Source: Paenibacillus rhizosphaerae
Lineage (GTDB): Bacteria; Bacillota; Bacilli; Paenibacillales; Paenibacillaceae
Reading direction: 5' to 3'
Assembly (NCBI RefSeq): GCF_014192015.1
Contig: NZ_JACHXJ010000001.1
Location: 1,240,001 to 1,304,000, forward strand
DNA: 64,000 nt
The position numbers and the translations under genes are program-made. Under the pieces are notes generated by a model. That model did not search any database. It saw nothing but the letters and a program-made list of their open reading frames with translations, and was not told the DNA's origin. Numbering within the stretch: position 1 is the stretch's first letter; the number at the start of each line of letters is the position of its first letter. This document shows, in pieces, positions 24,060-31,985 of this stretch.

Positions 24060-24983
24060 TTGAAATCAGAGACATCCGGCGTTCGGCGGACCTGGGGAAG
24101 AATCGAGAGGAATTGGGGGTTGTATGTACTGCTGCTGCCGGCGGCTGTTCTGCTGCTGCTGTTCTCCTACAAGCCGATGTACGGCGTCCTCATTGCGTTT
24201 AAGGATTACAGTCCGGCGCTGGGAATTATGGGAAGTCCCTGGGCAGGGATGAAGTATTTCGAGAAATTTTTTCATTCCTACCAGTTTACCGTCACGATCA
24301 AAAATACGCTCATTCTCAGCCTGTACAGCATCGTGACATTCCCGATCCCGATCGTACTGGCCTTGATGGTGAATCAGATGCGGGCGAACCGGTTTAAAAA
24401 GTTTTTTCAAACGGTGACGTACATGCCTCATTTTATTTCTACCGTCGTCATGGTCGGCCTGATGCTGATTCTGCTGTCTCCGGGAAGCGGGCTGATCGGC
24501 AGCATGTACCGGCTGTTTGGTGCGGACGCACCCAACATCATGGGATCGGCCGGGATGTTCAGCAGCGTGTACGTCTGGTCGGATGTGTGGCAGCATGCAG
24601 GGTGGGACAGCATTATTTACATTGCGGCACTGTCAGCCGTAGATCCGAGCCTTTATGAAGCGGCGACCGTGGACGGGGCAAGCCGCTGGCAGAAAATTCG
24701 TTACATCGATATTCCGATGCTGATCCCGACGGCTGTCACCCTGTTTATTTTGCGGATGGGCGGGCTGCTGGGCGTCGGATTTGAGAAGGTGTATCTGATG
24801 CAGAACAACTTGAACATCTCATCGAGCGAAGTCATTTCCACTTATGTGTACAAAATCGGTCTGCTCAGCAGCCAGTACAGTTTCTCATCAGCTATCAACC
24901 TGTTTAATACGCTGATCAACTTCGTGCTGCTGATTCTGGTAAACCAGATTTCCAAAAAGCTCAGCAGCAACAGTTTGTGGTAA
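24060..24983 (+). CDS. ABC carbohydrate importer permease, LplB-type
   Basis: This is a 307-residue membrane protein with six predicted helices. It begins with the family-typical NWGLYVLLLPAAVLLLLFSYKPMYGVLIAFKDY. The EAA loop that docks the ATPase is YEAATVDGASRWQKIRYIDIPMLIP. The TTG at 24060 is chosen for the G-rich ribosome-binding site at 24043-24053 and the usual N-terminal length; the ORF upstream of it is unlike the family. It forms an importer with the next permease and the lipoprotein at 25958. No ATP-binding subunit is encoded here, so a shared MsmX-like ATPase is likely. Confidence 0.87.
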   Translation: MKSETSGVRRTWGRIERNWGLYVLLLPAAVLLLLFSYKPMYGVLIAFKDYSPALGIMGSPWAGMKYFEKFFHSYQFTVTIKNTLILSLYSIVTFPIPIVLALMVNQMRANRFKKFFQTVTYMPHFISTVVMVGLMLILLSPGSGLIGSMYRLFGADAPNIMGSAGMFSSVYVWSDVWQHAGWDSIIYIAALSAVDPSLYEAATVDGASRWQKIRYIDIPMLIPTAVTLFILRMGGLLGVGFEKVYLMQNNLNISSSEVISTYVYKIGLLSSQYSFSSAINLFNTLINFVLLILVNQISKKLSSNSLW

Positions 24984-24999
24984 GGGAGGGAATAACACC

Positions 25000-25917
25000 G
25001 TGGAAGCCATGCAGGCGGCAAGCACCGCCACCGGAAGGACGGGCGGCCGGTCTTCCGACCGCGTTCTGGAAGTTTTGCTCTACATCGTCGCGGTGCTGCT
25101 GCTGATCGTTCTCATCTATCCGCTGTATTTTATCGTCATCGCCTCCTTCAGCGACCCCTCGGCCGTGGGCAACGGTCAGGTATGGCTGTTTCCGCGAGGC
25201 TTCACGCTCGACGGATACAAGGAGCTGCTGAAGCATGAGAACATTTGGATCGGATACCGCAATACCATTCTCTACACGGTCGTCGGCACAGCGATCGGTC
25301 TGATCGTGAATGTATCGGCCGCTTACGCACTGTCCCGGAAAGACCTGGTCGGTCGGAAAGCGATATCCCTGTTTTTTATTTTCACGATGTTTTTTAGCGG
25401 CGGATTGATTCCAACCTTTCTGACCATCCGGGATTTTCACATGTATAATACCTTCCTGGTGATGGTGCTGCCATTTTCGGTCGTCGTTTACGATATCATC
25501 GTAGCGCGGACCTTTTTCCAGACCAGCATTCCGGGAGACCTGTGGGAGGCGGCCCAGATCGATGGCTGCGGCAACTTGCGTTATTATGTCCTGGTCGTGC
25601 TGCCGCTGTCCAAGGCGGTCATCTCCGTGCTCGCTTTGTGGATCGCCGTCGGCTACTGGAACTCCTATTTTAACGCTTTGATATATTTGAAAAATCCCAA
25701 TTTGTATCCGCTGCAGTTAATTCTGAGGAACATCCTGATCACGAATCAAATGCAGTCGAGCCTCGGCAGCGGGGAAGCGGCCAATATCGCGCTGCGGCTG
25801 GCGAATATGATGCGGTATTCTGTCATTATCGTATCCACCCTCCCGATTATGTGCCTGTACCCGTTCGTGCAAAAGTACTTCAACCAAGGGGTGATGATCG
25901 GAGCGGTCAAGGAATAA
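25000..25917 (+). CDS. ABC carbohydrate importer permease, LplC/YtcP-type
   Basis: This is a 305-residue permease with six helices. Diagnostic segments are IYPLYFIVIASFSDP near the N terminus, the EAA loop WEAAQIDGCGNLRYYVLVVLPLSKAV, and the family-typical ending LYPFVQKYFNQGVMIGAVKE. The start is a GTG at 25000 with AAGGGAGGG 10 bases before it; the ATG at 25009 is an alternative. It lies 16 bases after the first permease, with which it would form the heterodimeric channel. Confidence 0.87.
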   Translation: MEAMQAASTATGRTGGRSSDRVLEVLLYIVAVLLLIVLIYPLYFIVIASFSDPSAVGNGQVWLFPRGFTLDGYKELLKHENIWIGYRNTILYTVVGTAIGLIVNVSAAYALSRKDLVGRKAISLFFIFTMFFSGGLIPTFLTIRDFHMYNTFLVMVLPFSVVVYDIIVARTFFQTSIPGDLWEAAQIDGCGNLRYYVLVVLPLSKAVISVLALWIAVGYWNSYFNALIYLKNPNLYPLQLILRNILITNQMQSSLGSGEAANIALRLANMMRYSVIIVSTLPIMCLYPFVQKYFNQGVMIGAVKE

Positions 25918-25957
25918 ACGGCAAGGTCATTTAATAAATATTAGGGGGATTTCTGGA

Positions 25958-27562
25958 ATGGGCAAAAAAAGAGCCGGTAAACTGTTGGTTACTTTGGGGC
26001 TGGTGTCCACGCTGCTGGTCGGTGTGACGGCGTGCAGCGGCGGCGATTCCGGCGGCAAAACCGCCGAAAGCAGCGACAGCTTCAACCAAACAGGCCTTCC
26101 CATCGTGAAGGAGACGATTACGCTGAATGTGCTGACCGTCCGGTGGGGGAACATGGGAGACACATTCACGAAGAACACCTGGCTTCAAAATTTGGAAAAA
26201 GACACGAATATCAAGATCAATTGGCAGGTCATGTCTTCCAACGATTGGGGTGAGCAGAAATCGATTATGCTGGCCAGCGGCACGCTGCCGGATATCGTCT
26301 TCGGGGACATCGCTTTCTCTGACTCGGATATCGTAAATAATCTCAGCCTTTTCCGCCCGCTGGACGATTACATCGACAAGTATATGCCGAATTTGAAAGC
26401 GGCCATGGAGGAATCGCCGGAGCTGAAGAAGCTCAGCACTTTCCCGGACGGAAAAATGTACTCCCTGCCTGCAAGACTGCCGTCCCGTCCGGTGACGCAG
26501 AATCAGCCGGTCATCAACAAAGCCTGGCTGGACCGCCTTGGGCTTCAGGTTCCCGAAACGATTGATGAGCTGCATCAAGTGCTGAAGACTTTTAAAGAAA
26601 ACGACCCGAACGGAAACGGCAAAAAGGACGAAATTCCGTACAGCGGATCCGGCGACATCAGCATGGACCTGCTCAATCCGTTCGGCATTACGGATCTGAA
26701 CGGTACCGGCATGATGATCAAAGACGGCAAACCGGTGTATTATCCGACGTCTGAGGAATACAAGGAAGCGATCAAGTGGGCGCATCAGCTGTTCGCAGAA
26801 GGACTGATCGACCAGGAGCTGTTTACCCAGGACAACACGATGCTGACGGCCAAGCAGCAAAATCCGGACGTATCGCTGGTCGGCTTCACCCACCAGTGGA
26901 CGCCGGATGCGGTTTTCGGCAAATGGAAGGATGAATATGTCACCATACCGACAATATCCGGGCCAGATGGTAAGCGTTATCAAGTCGGTGATCCGAGTGG
27001 ACTCAGCTACCGGCGTAACGAGCTGCTGATCACCACGACATGCAAATACCCGGAAGCGGCAGCACGCTGGGCGGACCAGTTTTATACCAATGAAGCCAGC
27101 ATCCAGAACTTCTGGGGCGCCATTGATACCGTCATCAAGAAAAACGACGACGGCACCTATGCCCTGATGAACCCGCCGGCTGGCACCAGCGCGGACGCGT
27201 GGTATTGGGATTCCTCCGTCCGTGATTTTGGACCGAAATACGTGAGCCCAAGCTTTGAGAAAAACATTATTCTTGACCCGAGCAACGGGGACGGCCTCAA
27301 GCTGGCCATCGACAAGCTGGGCAAGGATTACGTCACAACCCCATTCCCGAATGTCATGTACACCGCTGAGGAATTCCAGGAGCTGCCGACGCTCACGACC
27401 GATATCGATACCTATGTGCGGACGACCCGTGCACAGTGGATAACGAAGGGCGGTATCGACGAGCAGTGGGACGCTTACATTAAAAAGCTGAATGAGATGG
27501 GTCTGGAAAGGCTGGTGACCATCCGGTCGGATGCCTATGAGCGTTATAACAGCGTAAAATAG
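25958..27562 (+). CDS. Extracellular solute-binding lipoprotein (LplA/YtcQ-type)
   Basis: This is a 534-residue lipoprotein. The signal peptide ends in the lipobox GVTAC (Cys26), followed by a Gly/Ser-rich tether. The mature part begins with ITLNVLTVRWG and shows the typical Asp/Trp-rich sugar-binding sequence, including an EF-hand-like NDPNGNGKKDEIPY (~210). It would capture an oligosaccharide outside the cell and deliver it to the two permeases. GGGGG precedes the ATG. It is the third gene of the importer unit. Confidence 0.88.
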   Translation: MGKKRAGKLLVTLGLVSTLLVGVTACSGGDSGGKTAESSDSFNQTGLPIVKETITLNVLTVRWGNMGDTFTKNTWLQNLEKDTNIKINWQVMSSNDWGEQKSIMLASGTLPDIVFGDIAFSDSDIVNNLSLFRPLDDYIDKYMPNLKAAMEESPELKKLSTFPDGKMYSLPARLPSRPVTQNQPVINKAWLDRLGLQVPETIDELHQVLKTFKENDPNGNGKKDEIPYSGSGDISMDLLNPFGITDLNGTGMMIKDGKPVYYPTSEEYKEAIKWAHQLFAEGLIDQELFTQDNTMLTAKQQNPDVSLVGFTHQWTPDAVFGKWKDEYVTIPTISGPDGKRYQVGDPSGLSYRRNELLITTTCKYPEAAARWADQFYTNEASIQNFWGAIDTVIKKNDDGTYALMNPPAGTSADAWYWDSSVRDFGPKYVSPSFEKNIILDPSNGDGLKLAIDKLGKDYVTTPFPNVMYTAEEFQELPTLTTDIDTYVRTTRAQWITKGGIDEQWDAYIKKLNEMGLERLVTIRSDAYERYNSVK

Positions 27563-27612
27563 CGCGCCGGACAAATCCAGACCATCGGCATCGGCTTCCA
27601 AAGGAGTGCTGA

Positions 27613-28341
27613 ATGATGAAAGTTACGGTCTGGAATGAGTTCCGTCATGAGCAGCGCCATGCCGCTGTCCGCGAAATTTATCCGGAGGGCATCCATGGCA
27701 CGATCGCCGGATTTCTGGAGAAAGCCGGATTAACGGTTGCCACGGCGACGCTGGATGAGCCTGAGCACGGATTGACCGATGAGGTACTTGCGCAGACGGA
27801 TGTGCTTGTCTGGTGGGGCCATCTTGCCCACCATGAAGTCGAGGATTCGGTCGTGGACAAAGTCTACCGCCGGGTCATGGACGGGATGGGCCTCATCGTG
27901 CTTCACTCCGGCCATGCCTCCAAAATATTCGGCCGGCTGCTCGGAACGCCTACCGGGCAGCTGAAATGGCGCGAGGCTGACGACAAGGAACGGATCTGGG
28001 TCATTAACCCAGCTCATCCCATTGCCGCCGGGCTCGGCGAGTACATCGAGCTGCCGAAAGAGGAGATGTACGGGGAGCACTTTAACATCCCGGCGCCCGA
28101 TGAGCTGGTGTTCGTGTCCTGGTTTGAGGGCGGTGAGGTATTCCGCAGTGGAGCCGTGTTCTACCGGGGCCGTGGCAAAATTTTCTACTTCCGTCCGGGT
28201 CATGAAACCTATCCGACTTATCATAACGAGGACATTCAGCGGGTCATCACAAACGCCGTGCAGTGGGCAGTCCCCAGCGGGGCGGCGGCTCCGGTCTACG
28301 GCAACCGGGCGCCGCTGGAGCCTATCCGGGTTAAGGGATAA
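27613..28341 (+). CDS. ThuA-like (trehalose-utilisation/class I glutamine amidotransferase-like) protein
   Basis: This is a 242-residue cytosolic protein with the ThuA pattern: [10 protein letters not shown], then the strand-loop [38 protein letters not shown] and [24 protein letters not shown]. The fold resembles amidotransferases but lacks the usual catalytic Cys. ThuA proteins occur in operons that take up and oxidise disaccharides, which fits its place 50 bases behind the binding lipoprotein. An AAAGGAG precedes ATG-ATG at 27613. The exact chemistry is unproven. Confidence 0.83.
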   Translation: MMKVTVWNEFRHEQRHAAVREIYPEGIHGTIAGFLEKAGLTVATATLDEPEHGLTDEVLAQTDVLVWWGHLAHHEVEDSVVDKVYRRVMDGMGLIVLHSGHASKIFGRLLGTPTGQLKWREADDKERIWVINPAHPIAAGLGEYIELPKEEMYGEHFNIPAPDELVFVSWFEGGEVFRSGAVFYRGRGKIFYFRPGHETYPTYHNEDIQRVITNAVQWAVPSGAAAPVYGNRAPLEPIRVKG

Positions 28342-28455
28342 AGCGCCCTGCATTACAACAGCACATATTGGCGGGAATCTTCCTCTTAGCCCGCTCCTCT
28401 CCCAGGATCGAATCATAGAATGTGATGTATTCCGATACGAAGGAGGGACTCGCTC

Positions 28456-28569
28456 ATGAGTGAAGTAGCTGGTGCTGGATACGGCGGCGGAATGTGGGGG
28501 AACAGCGTAGCTGCCATTCTCGTTCTGTTCATTCTCCTGGTCATTATCACCAAGGCATTTATCTATTAA
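28456..28569 (+). CDS. YjcZ-family small sporulation-associated membrane protein
   Basis: The 37-residue ORF has a Gly/Tyr-rich head (AGAGYGGGMWG) and one C-terminal hydrophobic helix (AAILVLFILLVIITKAF). This is the architecture of YjcZ-family micro-proteins, many copies of which occur in Bacillus and Paenibacillus and are linked to spores. GAAGGAGGG lies seven bases before the ATG, and a terminator follows at once. A CATAGAAT at about 28415 resembles the -10 of mother-cell sigma factors, without a clear -35. Confidence 0.82.
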   Translation: MSEVAGAGYGGGMWGNSVAAILVLFILLVIITKAFIY

Positions 28570-28575
28570 TCTCTC

Positions 28576-28610
28576 AAAGGGCTTAGCTATCGGCTAGGCC
28601 CTTTGCATTT
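28576..28610 (+). terminator. Terminator of the yjcZ-like gene
   Basis: AAAGGGCTTAGC pairs with GCTAGGCCCTTT (one G-T pair), followed by a T-rich tail. Confidence 0.78.
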
Positions 28611-28748
28611 GTACAGCGGCTGAAATTCGCCTCAGACGAGGCAGGTGACTTCATGCAGGGAACACCGGTGTTACATAATTCTTGTTACGTAAACCAATTC
28701 GCGAACGCTTTGGTGCTGGATTGTTCAATATCGGGTCTTTGGAGGACA

Positions 28749-29636
28749 TCAGCTTTTTCTTTCCCTGGTCGGTGTAGTCCCCATGTACTTTTTATAGAGC
28801 TTCGTAAAATAGTTCGGGTTGTCAAGCCCTACACGGGAAGCGATCTCCGTCACGGAATCGTTGGTTTCGGTCAGGAGGCGCCGGGCCTCCTTTACTCTGC
28901 AAATGTTAACGTATTCAACAAAAGTACGGCCCGTCAACCGCTTGAACAGCTTGCAGAAATAGTACGGATTCAGGCTGACCTGCCTGGCCGCCTGCTCGAC
29001 GGTCATCTTGTCCGAAAAGTTCGATTCGATATGCCGGATCAGCTGTTTAAACCTCTCCCGGTTGGGAAAATAAGCGTTATGCGCCTCTGCTTCAAGCAGG
29101 CTCGGCTTATTCTCCCTGGCCATCAGCGTCAAGAAGAGGTGCAGCCTGGACTTCACCGTCAGCTGGTAAGCCGGAGGCTTGGAGCTGAGTTCCCCGATGA
29201 TCTCCTCCAAGTGGGCCAAATAACCGGGATGCCCTTCTTCAAAACAGCTTATTTTTACAGGGAACCGAAGCCTGCCTTCCAGATAGGGGGCGACGTATTG
29301 AATATGTATGGGATCATGCAGCCAATCGTTGAACAGGGACGCATTGACAACAATGCAGTCATAATGGACGTCGCCTTCGGCGAGGGAGTAACCTACGTGA
29401 AGGCTCCCGCCGGGAATGATGAGCACATCCCCTTCAGCAGCGGCATACGGTCGGCTGTCGATATGGATGACGGCGCTGCCTCGCTTCATGACGAGAAGCT
29501 CGAAATGCTCATGCCAGTGCAGGTACAAAATACAGTGGCCGGCGCGGGCGGCAAGACAGCGGTTCTGAAAAAGCTGAAACGGATAAGCCGTATTTTCCAG
29601 CGCGGTATCTTCCCATAAGTCCCTGGGATAGGTCAT
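28749..29636 (-). CDS. AraC-family transcriptional regulator
   Basis: This is a 295-residue protein. The N-terminal cupin (LHWHEHFELLVMKRGSAVIHID, GDVLIIPGGSLHVGY) senses a ligand. Residues ~190-290 carry the AraC DNA-binding domain (LNPYYFCKLFKRLTGRTFVEYVNICRVKEARRLL, GLDNPNYFTKLYKKYMGTTPT). The ATG at 29636 is taken because GAGGGGG lies correctly before it; two GTG codons upstream overlap that spacing. It is divergent from the isomerase/dehydrogenase pair at 29758 and likely activates it. Confidence 0.87.
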   Translation of the reverse strand: MTYPRDLWEDTALENTAYPFQLFQNRCLAARAGHCILYLHWHEHFELLVMKRGSAVIHIDSRPYAAAEGDVLIIPGGSLHVGYSLAEGDVHYDCIVVNASLFNDWLHDPIHIQYVAPYLEGRLRFPVKISCFEEGHPGYLAHLEEIIGELSSKPPAYQLTVKSRLHLFLTLMARENKPSLLEAEAHNAYFPNRERFKQLIRHIESNFSDKMTVEQAARQVSLNPYYFCKLFKRLTGRTFVEYVNICRVKEARRLLTETNDSVTEIASRVGLDNPNYFTKLYKKYMGTTPTRERKS

Positions 29637-29682
29637 CACCACACCCCCTCAAAATCAGACTAGTATTCCACAAGATCGGGTA

Positions 29683-29711
29683 GAGAAAACGGCGGTTCTC
29701 CCCGCTATAAT
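29683..29711 (+). promoter_or_regulatory. Activator-dependent promoter candidate for the isomerase/dehydrogenase operon
   Basis: A consensus TATAAT at 29706-29711 has no -35 at the proper distance. A small inverted repeat GAGAA/TTCTC (about 29683-29700) occupies the -35 zone, where the divergent AraC protein could bind. Confidence 0.4.
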
Positions 29712-29757
29712 GGTGGTGTTATGAATACTATATGTCAATATAGGAGTGATCACAATA

Positions 29758-30648
29758 TTGAATACCAACATCATCCGTATCGGAACGCTTGTAGGCGGCG
29801 CCGACGCGGTCCGGGTGATCCCGCAGATCGTCAAGCACGGCTTTGAATCGTTTAATCTGACCTTTTGGCAAACCTCGGGGGACACCGATCTGAAAGAGCT
29901 TGCTGCGCGAATGAGGGAGCTGGCGGATGAGCATGATTTTGTCATTTCGGCCATCAGCGTGTTCGGCAATCCTTTGACCGGGGAAGGCAACAATGCGGAT
30001 ACGCTGGCGACATGGGAGCGGCTGATCGATCATGCCCATCTGTTTGGCACTGAAATTGTATCCGGTTTCACGGGCCGTTTGACGGGTCGTCCCATTGACG
30101 AATCCATCCCGAAATTTACAGAGGTATTTGGCGAGCTGGCGCGGCGGGCGGCAGGTCAAGGCGTCAAATTGGCTTTTGAAAACTGCGATATGGACGGCAC
30201 CTGGAGAACCGGGGACTGGAATATCGCCCATGGTCCGGCTGCGTGGGAAATGATGTTCAATGCCGTGCCCGCGGACAATCTTGGACTGGAATGGGAGCCG
30301 TGCCACCAAATGGTCAGCCTGATCGATCCGATCCCGCAGCTTCGCAAATGGGCCCCGAAAGTGTTCCATGTGCATGGAAAAGACGCTACGATCGCATGGG
30401 ATGTCGTCAAGGAGCACGGCGTTCACGGCAATCAGCCGTTCGTCTGGCACCGGACGCCGGGATTCGGCGACAGCAACTGGGCGGACGTCATCACTATTTT
30501 GCGGCAGAACGGATATCAGGGAACGATCGACATCGAGGGCTGGCATGACCCGGTTTACAGGGGCGAACTGGAGATGACAGGCCAGGTTCACGCATTGAAT
30601 TATTTAAAACGGTGCCGGGGCGGGGATTTCATCCCGAATCCGGTGTAG
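29758..30648 (+). CDS. Sugar phosphate isomerase/epimerase family (xylose isomerase-like TIM barrel)
   Basis: This 296-residue TIM-barrel protein contains LAFENCDMDG and GLEWEPCHQM with the metal-binding Glu and His expected of AP-endonuclease-2/IolE-like enzymes. Further ligands lie in VFHVHGKDA and IDIEGWHDP. It would isomerise or epimerise a sugar or inositol-like compound. The TTG at 29758 is preferred over the GTG at 29746, which lies inside the AGGAG ribosome-binding site. The dehydrogenase gene follows by 12 bases, so they form an operon for oxidation of a carbohydrate, perhaps that imported by the transporter upstream. Confidence 0.85.
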   Translation: MNTNIIRIGTLVGGADAVRVIPQIVKHGFESFNLTFWQTSGDTDLKELAARMRELADEHDFVISAISVFGNPLTGEGNNADTLATWERLIDHAHLFGTEIVSGFTGRLTGRPIDESIPKFTEVFGELARRAAGQGVKLAFENCDMDGTWRTGDWNIAHGPAAWEMMFNAVPADNLGLEWEPCHQMVSLIDPIPQLRKWAPKVFHVHGKDATIAWDVVKEHGVHGNQPFVWHRTPGFGDSNWADVITILRQNGYQGTIDIEGWHDPVYRGELEMTGQVHALNYLKRCRGGDFIPNPV

Positions 30649-30660
30649 GAGGACAAGCGG

Positions 30661-31722
30661 ATGACTGCGAAGTACAAAGTCGTCGTCGCAGGCTGCGGCG
30701 GCATGGCGAATACCTGGGTCGACTACGCGGCCGGCCGGGAAGACACCGAGATCGTCGGACTGGTGGATATTAACAAGAATGCGGCGCTGGCGATGGCTGA
30801 GCGCAAGTCGCTGAACTGCCCCGTATTTACAGATGTGAAGGAAGCGATACAAGCTTCGGGAGCGAATCTGGTTTTTGACGTGACCATTCCTTCGAGCCAT
30901 CATAGCGTGAGCACAACGGCCCTGGAGCTGGGCTGCGACGTATTTGCGGAAAAGCCGCTGGCAGAAACGATGGAGGACTGTCTCGACATTGTCCGGAGTT
31001 CGGCGCGGACCGGGCGCACGCATGCCGTGATGCAGAATCGCCGTTACGACCCGCGCATCCGGGCCTTCCGCAAGCTGATTGCCGGGGGGACCATCGGGCG
31101 CACGGGGTTTATCGGGGCAGACTTCTTTATCGGCGCACATTTCGGCGGCTTCCGCGATATAATGGCCAGCCCGCTGCTCCTGGACATGGCGATCCATACG
31201 TTTGATCAGGCCCGCCTCATCACGGGAGCCCATCCGGTCTCGGTATACTGCCACGAATTTAATCCTCCAGGGTCCTGGTATGAGGGGAATGCCATGGCGA
31301 TCTGCATCTTTGAGATGTCCGACGGCACAGTTTTCAACTACCGCGGCTCCTGGTGCGCCGAGGGGATGCCGACATCCTGGGAAGCATCCTGGCGCGTCAC
31401 CGGAGAAAAGGGGACGGCCGTTTGGGACGGACACGGCGAACCTTATGCCGAAGTCGTATCCGAAGGGGATCAGGACGGCAAGTTTATCCGCGAATATACG
31501 CGCGTACCCGGCGTGCTTGATTCCATGCGCAACACCTTTCATCACGGCTGCTTGGACGAAATGTTCGCGGCGCTTGAAGCGGGGCGCAAGCCGGAAACGG
31601 ACTGCAGTGACAACATCTACAGCATGGCCATGGTGCTTGCTGCACTGGAAAGCGCCAAGACGGGCAGCAAGGTGCTGATCCGGGATGTTATGGAGGCGGG
31701 TCCTGCGGTGCAGGAGGCGTAA
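30661..31722 (+). CDS. Gfo/Idh/MocA-family NAD(P)-dependent oxidoreductase
   Basis: This is a 353-residue enzyme. The N-terminal Rossmann fold begins VVVAGCGGMANTW, with NAD-ribose Asp in VGLVDIN. The characteristic AEKPLAET follows near residue 100. The C-terminal alpha/beta domain has HTFDQARLITG, supplying the likely catalytic His/Asp. It should oxidise a sugar, polyol or their derivative. The ribosome-binding site TAGGAGG overlaps the end of the preceding gene, so the two are co-transcribed and end at the terminator at 31795. Confidence 0.88.
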   Translation: MTAKYKVVVAGCGGMANTWVDYAAGREDTEIVGLVDINKNAALAMAERKSLNCPVFTDVKEAIQASGANLVFDVTIPSSHHSVSTTALELGCDVFAEKPLAETMEDCLDIVRSSARTGRTHAVMQNRRYDPRIRAFRKLIAGGTIGRTGFIGADFFIGAHFGGFRDIMASPLLLDMAIHTFDQARLITGAHPVSVYCHEFNPPGSWYEGNAMAICIFEMSDGTVFNYRGSWCAEGMPTSWEASWRVTGEKGTAVWDGHGEPYAEVVSEGDQDGKFIREYTRVPGVLDSMRNTFHHGCLDEMFAALEAGRKPETDCSDNIYSMAMVLAALESAKTGSKVLIRDVMEAGPAVQEA

Positions 31723-31794
31723 CCCGTAGATTCCAACTTATCATAGAGGATGAATTTGTTATCATTCATTCCTTTGCTGTTACATGACATGACG

Positions 31795-31828
31795 AGGACT
31801 GCCGGCTTTTGCCGCAGTCCTTTTTTTT
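31795..31828 (+). terminator. Terminator of the isomerase/dehydrogenase operon
   Basis: AGGACTG..CGGC pairs with GCCG..CAGTCCT and is followed by eight T. Confidence 0.9.
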
Positions 31829-31861
31829 GCTGAGTCAAGTTTTTACTTTACCGGGCTGAAA

Positions 31862-31911
31862 ATTTAATGAGGTTAACGATCCCTTTACATTCCAATGACA
31901 TGCCGTAAATA
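31862..31911 (+). promoter_or_regulatory. Pho-box-like direct repeats and promoter
   Basis: Four hexamers lie exactly 11 bases apart on one strand: ATTTAA (31862), TTAACG (31873), TTTACA (31884) and ATGACA (31895). Gram-positive PhoP binds TTHACA-like repeats with this 11-bp period just upstream of the -10. A TAAATA (31906-31911) fits as the -10. The downstream product contains a phosphoesterase domain, which supports phosphate-starvation control. The outer repeats are weak matches. Confidence 0.5.
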
Positions 31912-31985
31912 AAACCTCTCTACACTGAAGTATGCAGCCATCAGGATGCAGACAACATTTCAGGAGTGAAGGAGAGACTTACCCA

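Noticed and set aside
25931..27601. 556-codon minus-strand open frame
   Set aside because: Antisense to the solute-binding lipoprotein, which has a clear signal peptide and family motifs.
28653..29618. 321-codon plus-strand open frame
   Set aside because: Antisense to the AraC regulator at 28749-29636, which has full cupin and HTH motifs and a proper ribosome-binding site.
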